From NCBI GenBank assembly GCA_004325065.1, contig PITI01000046.1, positions 1 through 28,967 of the forward strand: a DNA stretch of 28,967 nt, read 5' to 3'. The translations under genes and the position numbers were made by a program. This DNA comes from Hamiltosporidium magnivora (Eukaryota > Microsporidia > Dubosqiidae). Positions within the stretch are counted from its first letter, which is position 1; each line of letters starts with the position of its first letter. The notes beneath the pieces were generated by a model. The model searched no databases, had not been told where the DNA came from, and was given only the letters and a program-made list of their open reading frames with translations. Of the stretch, positions 9,132 to 19,499 are shown piece after piece.

Positions 9132-9752
9132 TTATTCTTTCAGTTTAAAAATTTCTAAAAATATTTTTTCTATTTTTTTAGGAATCACGTGCGTTCCGAA
9201 AAAAGTCACAAATTCTACGTTTTGTTTGTAAAAATACCTCAAAATAAAACGAGAATAAATTCCAATAAAATATGGAATCTGTCCATCAAATAAACCATGG
9301 ATCATCATAAGATTTTGTTTTGTTGTATTTGAATATTCTAATTTCATTGGTAAATAACCAGAGAGCATAATAACTTTCTTAAAAACAAAATCTGTATTCA
9401 GAGCAACGTATGAAGCCATTGCAGCACCCTGTGAAAAACCAACGAGAACGACTTTTGAGGGATGAAAATTATGTGAATTAATTTCAAAAAGTATTCTATT
9501 TTTTGAAGTTTGAAATCCATTGATATCAGACCTATCAAAAATACTATAAGAATTTAAACTATACCAAGCATTCACTATTTCATTGCCATATATTCTTACC
9601 TTTTTTCTATCAGAATCTAGAAATATGAATTTCACGAATTCTAGCTTCTTAGCAATCGAAGTAAATGAATATGAAATTTCTGAAGAAGAACTGTTTAATC
9701 CATGTAAAACTATACATAAAAAATCTTTTGCTTTAGAGTTGAATATTATCAT
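9132..9752 (-). CDS. acyl-protein thioesterase / phospholipase-carboxylesterase family hydrolase
   Basis: This is a 206-residue alpha/beta hydrolase of the APT1/lysophospholipase (abhydrolase_2) family, which removes palmitate from proteins or hydrolyses lysophospholipids in the cytosol. Family landmarks, in order, are VLHGLNSS (oxyanion strand, about 15-22), AWYSL (matching the family WFDL), the nucleophile elbow VGFSQGAAMA with Ser107, MLSGYLPMK, MIHGLFDGQIPY with Asp156, and FGTHVIPKKI with His188. All three triad residues are present and the length is normal (about 210-230). I place the start at the ATG 9750-9752; the frame is open further upstream, with a hydrophobic run but no ATG. Substrate (acyl protein or lysolipid) cannot be told from sequence. 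Confidence 0.85.
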   Translation of the reverse strand: MIIFNSKAKDFLCIVLHGLNSSSSEISYSFTSIAKKLEFVKFIFLDSDRKKVRIYGNEIVNAWYSLNSYSIFDRSDINGFQTSKNRILFEINSHNFHPSKVVLVGFSQGAAMASYVALNTDFVFKKVIMLSGYLPMKLEYSNTTKQNLMMIHGLFDGQIPYFIGIYSRFILRYFYKQNVEFVTFFGTHVIPKKIEKIFLEIFKLKE

Positions 9753-10859
9753 ACAAAAAGAAAACAAAGTGTTAAAGATAAAACGTATTAATAAAACTGC
9801 AAAAAAATTTCAAAGTTTCAAGTTTTATTAATTAAAGTTTAAGAGGGCCTATGATTGAATTTAAATGTTTTTTATAAATTTTAGCTTTAAATTTTGTCTT
9901 ACCTATCTCATAGACAGAATCTTTGGTAAACTAGTAAAACAAAGATATATTTTGAGGAATTTAAACCCAAAGATATATTATTTTAATAGATTAGGTTTGA
10001 TATTTAAACTATTAAAATCATATATTAATTGGCTTGATTCTTGTATTGATAATTTAAACTTAAGGTCAAATAAAATTGTTATTCTTTCAAATATATAGTG
10101 TTTTTCTAATTATCGATTCTATTCATTATTTATATATTAAATGGTTCATCAACTCATATGTTAAAACTTTAAATTTATCTAACCTCCAGTTTAAGTATTT
10201 TTGACTTCTTTACTTAGTTATTTCTCTTCTTCCCACCGTTTTTCAATCTTTTCGCATATCCGGCATAAAGTTTATCGTTTGCTTAAGTTTTTTTTGTTTG
10301 TATTGTATGATCTGAATTCCGAGGTTCGATATTTGGTGTTCTTATTGACTGAATTGTTTCTTTCTTGTTGTTAGTAGTTTAAAATTGCATATGTATCCGA
10401 CATTCTGTAGGGCAACTAGTGATTCTTTCAATCGAATTAATTTGGATTTTTTTTCTTTTATCGATTTCTTTTCTCGTTAAAATAGCATGTTTCGACTGAT
10501 TTTTGTGCACTTTTGATAAAATTTAGTCCGAATTATTACTCATATTTATAACGAATACAAATACATCTTATGGTATCTACCTACGTATATATCCCGCTTA
10601 TACTTTAACATGTTATCATATAATGCACAGATACGGTGTCTTTACTAATTGGGGAGATAGTATTACTCCTTTTTTTGTCTTCAATTTCGAAACGTTTAAG
10701 CAAGCTTATAAAATTAAACTAGTCTCGATGAAAGTTTTAATATCAGATTTGCCTTTAGTAAATATATTTTATCGATCATTTCGAATTTACATATTGATCT
10801 TATTCTTATATTTGATATTACTTACAAAAGATTTTCATGAAATCTGAGCCAGAAGAGTG
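9753..10859. other. gene-free stretch with decayed sequence
   Basis: No frame is convincingly coding. From about 10150 on the sequence is less AT-rich than true intergenic DNA here. At about 10636-10690, minus strand, a short peptide-like reading (TKKGVILSP) resembles one at about 12973-13015 (TKGAIISP), hinting at two decayed copies of one element. No family was identified. Confidence 0.35.
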
Positions 10860-11900
10860 CTTTTTTTGTTTTATACATTTTAATTTATATTTATGACGGG
10901 TATATGAATGTATACAGATAGATAAATTCATTTTGAGGATTGTTTTGCTCAAGAATTTTTAAAACATCGAATATCTAAATGTTTTTGTTCAAAGATCAAA
11001 ACCATGCTAAAATTTATTTTAATTCTAGGAATATATTGATATACTTGGTATAGAAAAACGTGCTTTGTCTTGTTGCCTGATATTCGCTTACTTTAGACTT
11101 CCAGAAAAAATACTATTCATCCTCGATTTTTTTTCCCGAAAATATAATGTAATTAAATTTTTCGCTTTTCTATTTTATTCTATTAATTGCTAATTAAATC
11201 TCATCCTAATATTTTTTTCTAACTTTTCCCTCAAACTTCAATTTTATTTTTAAGAGGCCTTTTTTATGTGCTAACTTAGTTTTATTTGTGTTTTTCTGCT
11301 TTAGGATTGATGCTTTTCGATTTTATTGTTTTTTAATTATTCCCAGACATACTAGAGTTGCAGAAGAATATGTTCACTCTGAACTCAATATTTTTAAGAC
11401 CCCCTTCGAAGTTCTATTAACGACAGACATAGACGCTCTTTAATCCTGCATTGAGATCTATCTTATTCTTTACTAACACAGCACTAACTGTATCATATAA
11501 CTGGAGAAGCTGGTCGTTTATGTTTTACTACTCCTATATGATAAATTACTGACAATATCGCATGTTGATTTATTGCATAATATAATTTGGTTGCATCTAG
11601 TCTAGTGTAACAAGGTTCTGCACTCTTGTTATTAGTCATGTCTGTATTTATTCAGGTGGGCTACGTGTTTGATTTTCTTTGCTATCTCCAAATTTTTTCA
11701 AATATTTATAACCACTAATATTCTCTAGAAAAGTAGCAGTATCTTCGCACCATGTATCATAGTAATTAAATGGGCGTTGATTGATTATAAATCAATGATT
11801 TCTAAGATTCACCTTTCCTGGAAAAGATTTAAATTTTAAACGTGTCTAAGCCAAAGAACTTAGAACATGCAATAACAAGCTATGATTATTAGTATAAAAA
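10860..11900 (-). pseudogene. decayed R4/Dong-like LINE, reverse-transcriptase thumb and linker region
   Basis: Read piecewise on the minus strand, from high to low coordinates, the following peptides appear in the order expected for this retrotransposon family. CEDTATFLENISGYKYL (about 11755-11700) is the segment after the RT active site. YYAINQHAILSVIYHIGVVK (about 11590-11530) is the thumb. KERLCLSLIELRRGLKNIEF (about 11450-11390) corresponds to the conserved KERLYLPRKELGRGL-type motif. A weaker KHLDIRCFK (about 10990-10964) may be the zinc-knuckle VDHLATRC. Stops and frame changes occur throughout. The family assignment comes from memory of microsporidian LINE proteins, and the exact ends are uncertain. 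It is on the opposite strand to the relic at 1370-2150 and is not part of the same copy. Confidence 0.6.
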
Positions 11901-12959
11901 TAGCATTTATCTATATTGTAAATGTTATGAACTTCTCACAAGTTTGCGCCGAACCGATCTACACTTAGTCTACTAAGAAAACGTTACAAAATATTACGGT
12001 ATTATGTCTTTCATATTTTCACGTACTTATGATTTTTTAAGCTCTATGTAAATATTGACTTTTTTTGATATAGTATCTTGATGAATTTACAATCTCAGAG
12101 TAGATAAATCAAGAAATAATGGATTGCTTCAAAACGCATGACTACTAGCCCATTCTCATTCGAAATTAATTTTGGTAGCCTGAATATTTTTTCTATGTTC
12201 ATATTCAAGAAATTTATCACATTAGTTGAATTTGCATTCTGCACGCTTCTGAGAGTATTAAATATTATTTATAAAATCACACTTTTTTTTCACTTGGAAG
12301 AACAATTTTTACCACATAGCTTATCGTTAACTTTCAGATAATAAAAATTAAAGTTATTGTCTTTATTTAGGAACTCCTTGTAGTAATTCTTATAAAATTA
12401 AAATATTTACGCCAGCAGTAGAATCAATACATCCGAGGTTTACGTTCTAAACATAGTACTTTCACAATATTATAAAAATATTTCCGAAGAAGTAAAGTTT
12501 CTTATGTTAAAATTGAGATACAATCAATTACAGAGCTTTCTAAATGAATAGACAATTAATGATATCTGAAAAGTTTAATGTAAAAGAAACATGGCTTGTG
12601 AATTAACTAAATTAAACGGTATCTGATAATTATCATGCTTAGCTATACCATCATTTTCGTTTGCACCATAAACAAAAAGGTCACAATTTCATCTCGGTTA
12701 GCCCTATGCTTATATTTATGATGCTAGGATAACTCAAGTAAAATCATCCACTGTCATTTTAACCATAAGTACTCTTTCAACGTCGCTTCCTATTTATATC
12801 ATCGTACGTTTTCGATTTAGAAACCCCAAAACTCATTATTTCTAATTAAGCACCGAAAAGTCGATTTATACTGCTCAAGTTAACATTAAACACTCTCAAA
12901 TGTTTTTTAAGGATTTTAATTTCCAAATGTGGTTTACTTGCTTATAGGCCGTTTCAGTG
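11901..12959. other. gene-free stretch, probably more transposon debris
   Basis: Base composition is like the flanking LINE relic, and all frames are interrupted. It may contain the upstream part of the LINE reverse transcriptase on the minus strand, but I cannot recognise the F-x-DD active site. A 67-codon plus-strand open frame at 12138-12341 has no family features and is probably chance. Confidence 0.35.
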
Positions 12960-13930
12960 TGATCTTTAAAAATAATAACTTGGAGATATTATTGCTCCCT
13001 TTGTTTACCTTCCAAGCAGAGATAGACCTCTTTTTGGTTTTGACTCTTCATATAATACCTGCATCTTGTAGATATGGCAGTAAAGGTAAATAAACAAAGT
13101 GCATATGATTCAGCCTGTTTGGCGGCTTGCTTATTAATGAAATCCAGGATCTTTGGATTAACCAGTTCCCTTAAGATTTTTGAGTTACGATCATAGATTT
13201 CCTAAAATTTTCTCATCCAATGGTTCTTTTATAAATTGCAAAACATTACTCATAGTAATATCCAAGCGGGTATATCGCCCATAAAACATAGTATTGAGAC
13301 AAGCACTGTTTCTGCAGGTCGTTTCATCCTTTTCTGATCCTAGTCTCATTTCGCCTTTCTATCTGGACTGTTTAACGCATCGAGATTTGTAGCCCAACCG
13401 AATTTTTCATTCTAGTATTCGTAAAGCTTTTTCCAGTCGTTTTAAGGAAATCCTTCAAAACTTGTCTGCAATGCAAAAAATATTTTTCGAAGCCATTCTT
13501 CTGAGGTTAATGTTAATGAAATGACTATTGTACGCACTTCCATGAACCGGTTGCCTTCGGGAACAGCTAGGGTATAAGTATTTCTCCATGTCGTTATATT
13601 TTCTCACACACCGAGACTTTAACTGAAGAATAAAGTGATGTATTAGGCAAATATAAGGCGCCAAGTCCATACTCTCTGTATCATTGCATGTTTAGATCGG
13701 ATGTAGATGTTTTGATTTTTTAATAGTGAAAAGGGGTAATAATTCAAAGTAGGTGCTGTTAATACATTTGCTTCGGGTTTTTTTTGCAAATAAACGTCGG
13801 TTGCAGCCCATATTTTATCATTTTTTACTGTGCGCTTTTATTATTCCAATTTTATTAGAATCAACAAAAAAAATATTGCCCTAAAAGAATAATATTTATC
13901 GGTAAAATAAATACAAAAATCGGAAGAAGT
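12960..13930 (-). pseudogene. degenerate coding-like tract, probably a transposase relic of unknown type
   Basis: This tract is clearly richer in G+C than the DNA after 13930. The minus strand gives several protein-like runs in changing frames. One starts at the ATG 13668-13670 and continues for 71 codons, with the adjoining frame reading on beyond it. Others, between about 13330 and 13080, include MFYGRYTRLDITMSNVLQFI and NPKILDFINKQAAKQAES. The succession of conserved-looking blocks with stops between them is what a dead transposable element looks like. RY..ITMSNV followed by a FIKE helix vaguely recalls MULE transposases, but I would not assign a family on this. Confidence 0.45.
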
Positions 13931-13951
13931 TTATTGAAGAAATAATTCTGG

Positions 13952-14650
13952 TTATAACCCTTTTTTATCAGCAGACTCTTCTAATTTGAACAGCGAGTTT
14001 TCAATATCATCCATTTTATTTTCTAATTGGCGAATTTCATCGGGTGTTAAGTATCGATCTTTATATTCTCTTTTTAAGCAATCAAGTTCTTTCCGAAAAT
14101 GAGCCAGGCTTTTCCCTACGTTAGTCTTTAGAGATTTTGAAGAACTTTTATCAGATCTTTTTTGTATATTTACAATCCTTTTCTCGGATCTAGAAATTCT
14201 ATCATCTAATAAATGATACGCATCGTTCGGATTTGGCTTAGATTCTCCACGAGAAATATATATTTTTTTTTTTGGTTTTACTGTGATGTCTAACTCTTCA
14301 TCTATGGTGCTCGAACTATCATCACTAGATCCTGTGCTATATCGAGAAGAAGAATCATCTCTTCTATAATTTTCCGATCTTTTCGATCTAGACGAACCAT
14401 ATGCATCTTGTATAGGATAGGCAAAAAATATTTTATTGTTAGCTGATAGCAAATCATCTTTCTCAAATAATAGTGTTAGTTCTTCTTTTGATTCTCTTTT
14501 AGCGGATTTAGCATATTTAACCAGAAGAAAAGCAAACATAGATACACCAAAGGACCCAAATATATTTCTAGATTTAGTTCTATTCATAAAATTCCAAGTA
14601 TTCATGTATTTATATTTTATATTTGATAAATTAAAATACTTTTTTCTCAT
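13952..14650 (-). CDS. unknown single-pass membrane protein (232 aa)
   Basis: No family was recognised. The start is the ATG 14648-14650; in-frame ATGs at codons 16 and 22 are alternatives. A basic N-terminus (several K/R, no acidic residue before residue 51) leads into a hydrophobic segment at about 30-46 (FGSFGVSMFAFLLVKYA), consistent with a signal anchor, possibly of the mitosome or ER. Residues about 85-125 are a Ser/Arg/Asp-rich, probably disordered linker. Residues about 175-225 form charged helices with a possible short coiled coil (LTPDEIRQLENKMDDIENSLFKLEE). The gene stands alone, with about 1 kb of gene-free DNA before the next gene. A membrane-anchored adaptor is a reasonable guess only. 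Confidence 0.7.
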   Translation of the reverse strand: MRKKYFNLSNIKYKYMNTWNFMNRTKSRNIFGSFGVSMFAFLLVKYAKSAKRESKEELTLLFEKDDLLSANNKIFFAYPIQDAYGSSRSKRSENYRRDDSSSRYSTGSSDDSSSTIDEELDITVKPKKKIYISRGESKPNPNDAYHLLDDRISRSEKRIVNIQKRSDKSSSKSLKTNVGKSLAHFRKELDCLKREYKDRYLTPDEIRQLENKMDDIENSLFKLEESADKKGL

Positions 14651-15379
14651 TTAATTAATCAGAAAAAATATTTTCGTTGATTAAAATACAAATTAAACTT
14701 GCAAATTAAATTAAATTTATTGTAGCCATTATTTATGAAGGATGTTTTTCAAAGATAATATTGTTAAAAAAGCTGTTTACTCAAAATCAAAAATATTTAA
14801 TAATTTAAAAACATCTCATTTCGTCTAAAGATATGATACATTAAAAAAAGAGTTAAATACACTTGTTTTATAATAGAACATATTAAATTTTAAAATTTTA
14901 GGCGGCAGAATTTTATTTAATTTGAATCAAAAAAAAATTAATTTATCAATTTGATATTTAAAATTATTGTGTACAACTTAAAATTCTTAAAAACTTTGAA
15001 TTCTTTACTTTGTTTTTCTAAAAAATAGCTATTTTAATATCATTTTAAACTATAAAAATAATAACTGCAAGTAAGAACATATTATTTGTCTTAGAACGTC
15101 TAAAATTGAAATTCAGATGTAAAATTTTTCATTTTTAATAAATTTTATATCGTGAAATGAAAAACTCAATAAAAACATACGAATTCTGTTATTCATTTCT
15201 CTAATCTTCACAAGAATTTTAAATTAATTTTTCTTTGTATTTTTTATAAATTTATGATTTTAAGATTTCCATGATATATCCTAAATTTAATTTAATTTAA
15301 TTTAATAAAATACAAATATGATATGTGATATATTATATATGATATATAAAATTACAATAATTTATAAAGATTTATAATT
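14651..15379. other. AT-rich gene-free stretch
   Basis: Very AT-rich sequence with no open frame. Near 15290-15350 there are simple tandem TTTAA and GATATAT-type repeats. It contains the 5' flank of the minus-strand membrane protein gene. Confidence 0.5.
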
Positions 15380-15600
15380 CTTCTTCCTAATTAAAAATAT
15401 AAACAACCAACTTAGAATCTATTTATCTTTTTTAAATTTATAAATTTTCAAATATTTAAATTTTCTTCTTCCTAATTAAAAATATAAACAACCAACTTAG
15501 AATCTATTTATCTTTTTTAAATTTATAAATTTTCAAATATTTAAATTTTCTTCTTCCTAATTGAAAACATAAACAACCAACTTAGAATCTATATGTCTTT
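15380..15600. repeat. 85-bp tandem repeat, about 2.6 copies
   Basis: Units beginning CTTCTTCCTAATT start at 15380, 15465 and 15550, an exact 85-base period. The first two copies are essentially identical; the third, partial copy has a few changes. The array ends about 50 bases from the stop codon of the propeller-like gene, so it may fall in its 3' flank or transcript end. No reading frame crosses it. Confidence 0.9.
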
Positions 15601-15646
15601 ATTCAATAGAATATAAAAGTATATAAAAAAGTCAAAATATATTTAT

Positions 15647-16561
15647 TTAAAGCTTAACTAAATTCAAACTACATATTCTTTCTTCATCAGATTTATCAAA
15701 TTCATCTTCTTCTTCCATATATATTTGGTTTTCATAAATAAATTCAAATTGTTTCAAATAATTATTTGAATATTCTATTATTTCAAGTCCATATTTGTCC
15801 AAAACAATCATATTTCCTGTAAAATAATTAAAAAAATAATTACAAATATTCTTTTCCAATAAAACTTTACTAAGATTTTTATTTACAACAATTATCTTAT
15901 TAAGTTTCATATAACAAAGATATAAAACATCTTTAGTTAAAAAAAAGGTATCAGGAAAATTATTTTCACAAATATTTTCTAAATTTAAATTTAAATCGGT
16001 TCCTTTTATACACGATTGGATTAAGAAATATATTTTTTCATTAAAAATATTAGAATGAATATTTTTATCTACAAAAAAATCCATCTTTTTTTCATATAAA
16101 ATTTTACAGTCTTCATTCATAATAGTTACAGATCTGTTATAACAAAATACTATATATCTATTATCATAAACATAATACTTATCGCAATTCATTTCCAATT
16201 CTTCTTGATTTAAATGATTAAAAATACAAAATTTATTATTTTCACCAGAAAATATTTTTTTATTTCGTAATAAGAAACACTCAGTAATATTTTCTTTCAA
16301 AATATAAAATTCTGTCTTTTTTAAATAAATATTAAAAACGTTAATCATTTTTTTATGTGTAATAATTATATATTCACCGGTATATGAAAATGTTATGTTG
16401 TATATTTCCTTAGAAAAATTATGTTTAAATATTATTTTCTCTTCTTTTAATGAAAAAATATCCACACACTTTTCTCCTATTGTGTATAAAGAAATAAATT
16501 TATGAAAAGTATCAGATGTTATGTTTTTGTGATTTGTTTTTGTTAAAAAACGTGTGTTCAT
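15647..16561 (-). CDS. unknown propeller-like (degenerate WD-repeat) protein (304 aa)
   Basis: The start is the ATG 16559-16561. The sequence is a succession of short hydrophobic beta-strand-like segments separated by turns, for example YNITFSYTGEYIIITHKKMI (about 53-72), followed by INVFNIY, which is how a WD40 blade with a weak signature looks. Similar strand-turn-strand units recur along the protein, but no canonical GH...WD pairs remain, so about five to six blades is only an estimate. The C-terminus carries an acidic stretch (MEEEDEFDKSDEE, about 281-293). There is no signal peptide or membrane segment. I cannot name the family; ribosome-biogenesis or translation-factor propellers are options but unsupported. 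The gene is very AT-rich in codon use, like its neighbours. Confidence 0.7.
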   Translation of the reverse strand: MNTRFLTKTNHKNITSDTFHKFISLYTIGEKCVDIFSLKEEKIIFKHNFSKEIYNITFSYTGEYIIITHKKMINVFNIYLKKTEFYILKENITECFLLRNKKIFSGENNKFCIFNHLNQEELEMNCDKYYVYDNRYIVFCYNRSVTIMNEDCKILYEKKMDFFVDKNIHSNIFNEKIYFLIQSCIKGTDLNLNLENICENNFPDTFFLTKDVLYLCYMKLNKIIVVNKNLSKVLLEKNICNYFFNYFTGNMIVLDKYGLEIIEYSNNYLKQFEFIYENQIYMEEEDEFDKSDEERICSLNLVKL

Positions 16562-17809
16562 ATCAAAGGATGGTTTTTATATTTTTTATAAGAAAAGCAA
16601 AGTTGTATTTTAAAAGAATTTAAATATAAAAAGAAATATATTAATAACACAATTGAAAATATGTAATTGATGTTTTATAGGAAGATTTATTAAAATTAAA
16701 AATCAAAATAGGTTTTTTTTCAAATTATTTTTTTATTTGAATGATATTTTTTTCAAATTATTTATAACGACATCGATTATTTAATTGTAAATTTTAGTTG
16801 TTATAGAAAAATATTTTGATTTTGTACTTAGATTTTTTAATATTTCTTTCTATCAAAATTTAAACCATTGGTTATAAACATATACTACCAAAATAGTCTT
16901 TAATAAATAAATAAAAACGTTTATAAAACTATGAATGTGTTTATTCAAAGATATAATATAAAAATTGGTTTACTATCCTATTATAATTATATGTAAAAAT
17001 TTGTTTGGATCGATTACTCTGTAATTAATGTATTATTGACAATGAATATAACTACTATTTTTTTATAAGCTATGAAAAGAAGAATAAGAAAAAAAGGAAT
17101 GAAGAGTGTAGCTTTTCTGGTATAAATGAAACTAATGGGATTGAAAATAACCGTTATTAAACAAAGATTTTAAATCCTATTAGTTTAAATAATTTTGGTT
17201 GTTTCGTAGGTAATTTTTATATTTATAGTTTCTCTTTATTAAAGATTTATCTGCTATTTTTACTTTTTTTTGTTAGTCTTTTAGGTAAGATGTTGAATTC
17301 TGAAGCTGGCTTTTTATATTTGATATATTTGATAGCAAATACCGTTTTTTAAGTTACAATTTCATTATGCAGTAAACAAATTAAGTGTCTGAATGCCATA
17401 TCTGTGTATTAAATATGAAGAATCTCTATTACATTAATAGAATTCGTTTTCTTAATTATTTTGTTACCCAGTTCTATCGATGTTTTTACTTATAAAAGAA
17501 TATACAATTCTTCTCTGGTTCTAAGTATATATAACCAATTTAATGAATTATCGAGTTTGATTACTTGTGAGGATTACTAATCTTAAGTAAAACTGCCTTG
17601 TACTAAAACAAAAAGACGAAGTCTAAAAAAGATTTTTTTACATTATACATTCCCATAATTCAAAACAAAAAACTTGAGATACAATTAAGCGAATCATTAC
17701 AGCATTTATAGAACAAGTAGTGCTGTAAGTTTCTAAAATCTGGTTCATGACTTGTATAAATGAAACATAAATGTGAGGAAAGAAAAAATCATCCGAGGAT
17801 ATAGAAGTA
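16562..17809. other. AT-rich gene-free stretch
   Basis: No open frame of interest. It holds an imperfect inverted repeat (17124-17190) and otherwise only low-complexity AT sequence. No RNA gene was recognised. Confidence 0.5.
17124..17190. repeat. imperfect inverted repeat
   Basis: The arm AAACTAATGGGATT at 17129-17142 pairs with AATCCTATTAGTTT at 17173-17186 with one mismatch, and weaker pairing extends a few bases on each side. The spacer is about 30 bases. It could be a small MITE remnant or a chance hairpin. Confidence 0.45.
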
Positions 17810-18060
17810 AGCATTCGTTCATCCTTCGCAGTACATCCCTGTGAAAGCCTTGGCCTCCCTTAGTAATACCGCCTACCGGTCTTTTGCCAGTGGATTTTTT
17901 TGCTTATGGGTTTCGTAACGAGGTAGTTTTAAAATGGTGGCCTGACGCCCAACCCTAACATGAAGGATCAATTCCTTGTAGTCGCCTCTTACGACAAGCA
18001 TAGAATACTCTAAGCCAATTTTGCTTCCGGCATGATGGGAGATAAAAATAAATGTTATGA
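17810..18060. other. GC-rich island of unknown origin
   Basis: A sharply bounded segment of much higher G+C content lies in DNA that is otherwise almost all A/T. It contains an imperfect hairpin at 17975-17998 (seven base pairs with a two-base bulge, around GTCGCCTCTTACGAC). A minus-strand frame beginning at ATG 18107-18109 runs through it for 78 codons without a recognisable domain. It could be a structured RNA, a fragment of a horizontally acquired mobile element or a remnant of host DNA. None of these is established. Confidence 0.4.
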
Positions 18061-18300
18061 AATGAAAAATTAAGTAAAGTAGAGGGAAGATATCAACATT
18101 AAAAACCATCTCCTTGGTAAAAAGTGTATTGAAATTATAGGAAGATCATTGTTACCATTTTTGTGGAATATAAGCCACCCTAGATCTATAGTTCAATTCT
18201 CTGCGATTCCGAGTTATAACAGAGTAAAAGAAACAAAAAAAACTTCCATTGGTTCATTCTTGACACCGTAAGGTAAAAGAGAACTGGAATAATTAAGAAA

Positions 18301-18367
18301 GACGAATTGAGTAAAAGAAAGACGAATTGAGTAAAAGAAAGACAAATTGTGTAAAAGAAAGACAAAG
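18301..18367. repeat. 20-bp tandem repeat, about 3.4 copies
   Basis: Units of GACGAATTGAGTAAAAGAAA begin at 18301, 18321 and 18341, followed by a partial fourth. The third differs by two bases. A minus-strand open frame crosses the array but lacks an ATG. Confidence 0.85.
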
Positions 18368-19499
18368 AGTCTATGCATTTTTATATAAACCAAAGTGTTT
18401 ATTTGTAAAGAAATAAAAAAACATATGATTGGTATATTTATAAAGAATGTTAGCAAAGAAACCAGTTAATAAAACATATAGATCTTTGCCAGAAAAGATG
18501 AAAAATGAGGATAAAGTTTTACAAAGTAGAATCTAACAAAAAATGATACAACCAGATAAATTATTATCTTGTTCTCAATCTTCTCAAGGATTAGATTATT
18601 TCTATTTAGAGTAATAATATTAACAGTGGTATATCCACCAAAATGTAAAGGTATTAAGATTCTTAGTATATATCATTAATATATTTATACTTTTGATAAC
18701 CTACCGAGATATTACACTAGAAATAGTTTCATCAAAAATCTATAAATAAAATTCGATTTATACATTTGAAGTATTTTCTTTTTAAATTTTTATTCTTCAC
18801 TTTAATATGATTATCCTATATAATTTCATAATAGAAACAACCATATTAGGTACTTTATTAAGTATTTAGAGTTACTTTTTAGTTTGATATATTTTCCTAT
18901 ACACGTTACATATTAAAAAGAAATCTTTTAAAGAATTAATCGTAGCTTCTTAAGACTTATATTTACTCATATAATCTATAAAAGTAAATTATTAAATTAT
19001 ATCCGATGAAAAATACTTATTTAAAAATTTGTTCTTAGTTGTTTTTCATTTATCTCAAAATATGTCTATTATGGCTAAATATTTTAAAAAGTATTTTATT
19101 ATAAATATATAGTAATAAACACTTCTGTCTCAATAATTTATACTTCAAAACCAGAAAAAACCAACCACCAATCATTTATAAGGTATACAATATTAAATTT
19201 ATTTTAAATTATAATTTTATCCAATAAATATATAAAAATTACTTAAAAAGTTTTTTTTAATAATTTCTTTTTTTAATTTATAAAAATCATATTTTCTCAA
19301 TAGAATATGATTCACACGAAAATAATATTCTATTTAAGGATTTAAAAACTTAAAAGATTTGTCTGTTCTCAAATAGCAAATTAAACTTTAAAAATATAAT
19401 TTAGTTTATTTAACTTAAACGGTTAGTCTTTAATATTAGTTTGAAAAGAAGCTATAAAATGTTTAAAATTATTTCTAAATAAACATTAAATATCATATA
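18368..19499. other. AT-rich gene-free stretch
   Basis: Only short interrupted frames are present. No repeats longer than simple AT runs, and no RNA gene, were recognised. Confidence 0.5.

Noticed and set aside
10623..10847. 74-codon plus-strand frame with hydrophobic end
   Set aside because: It lies in transposon-like debris with protein-like readings on the minus strand and no conserved features.
18214..18456. 80-codon hydrophobic minus-strand frame across the 20-bp repeat
   Set aside because: It begins at a TTG with no ATG where a start is needed, spans a minisatellite and shows no domain.
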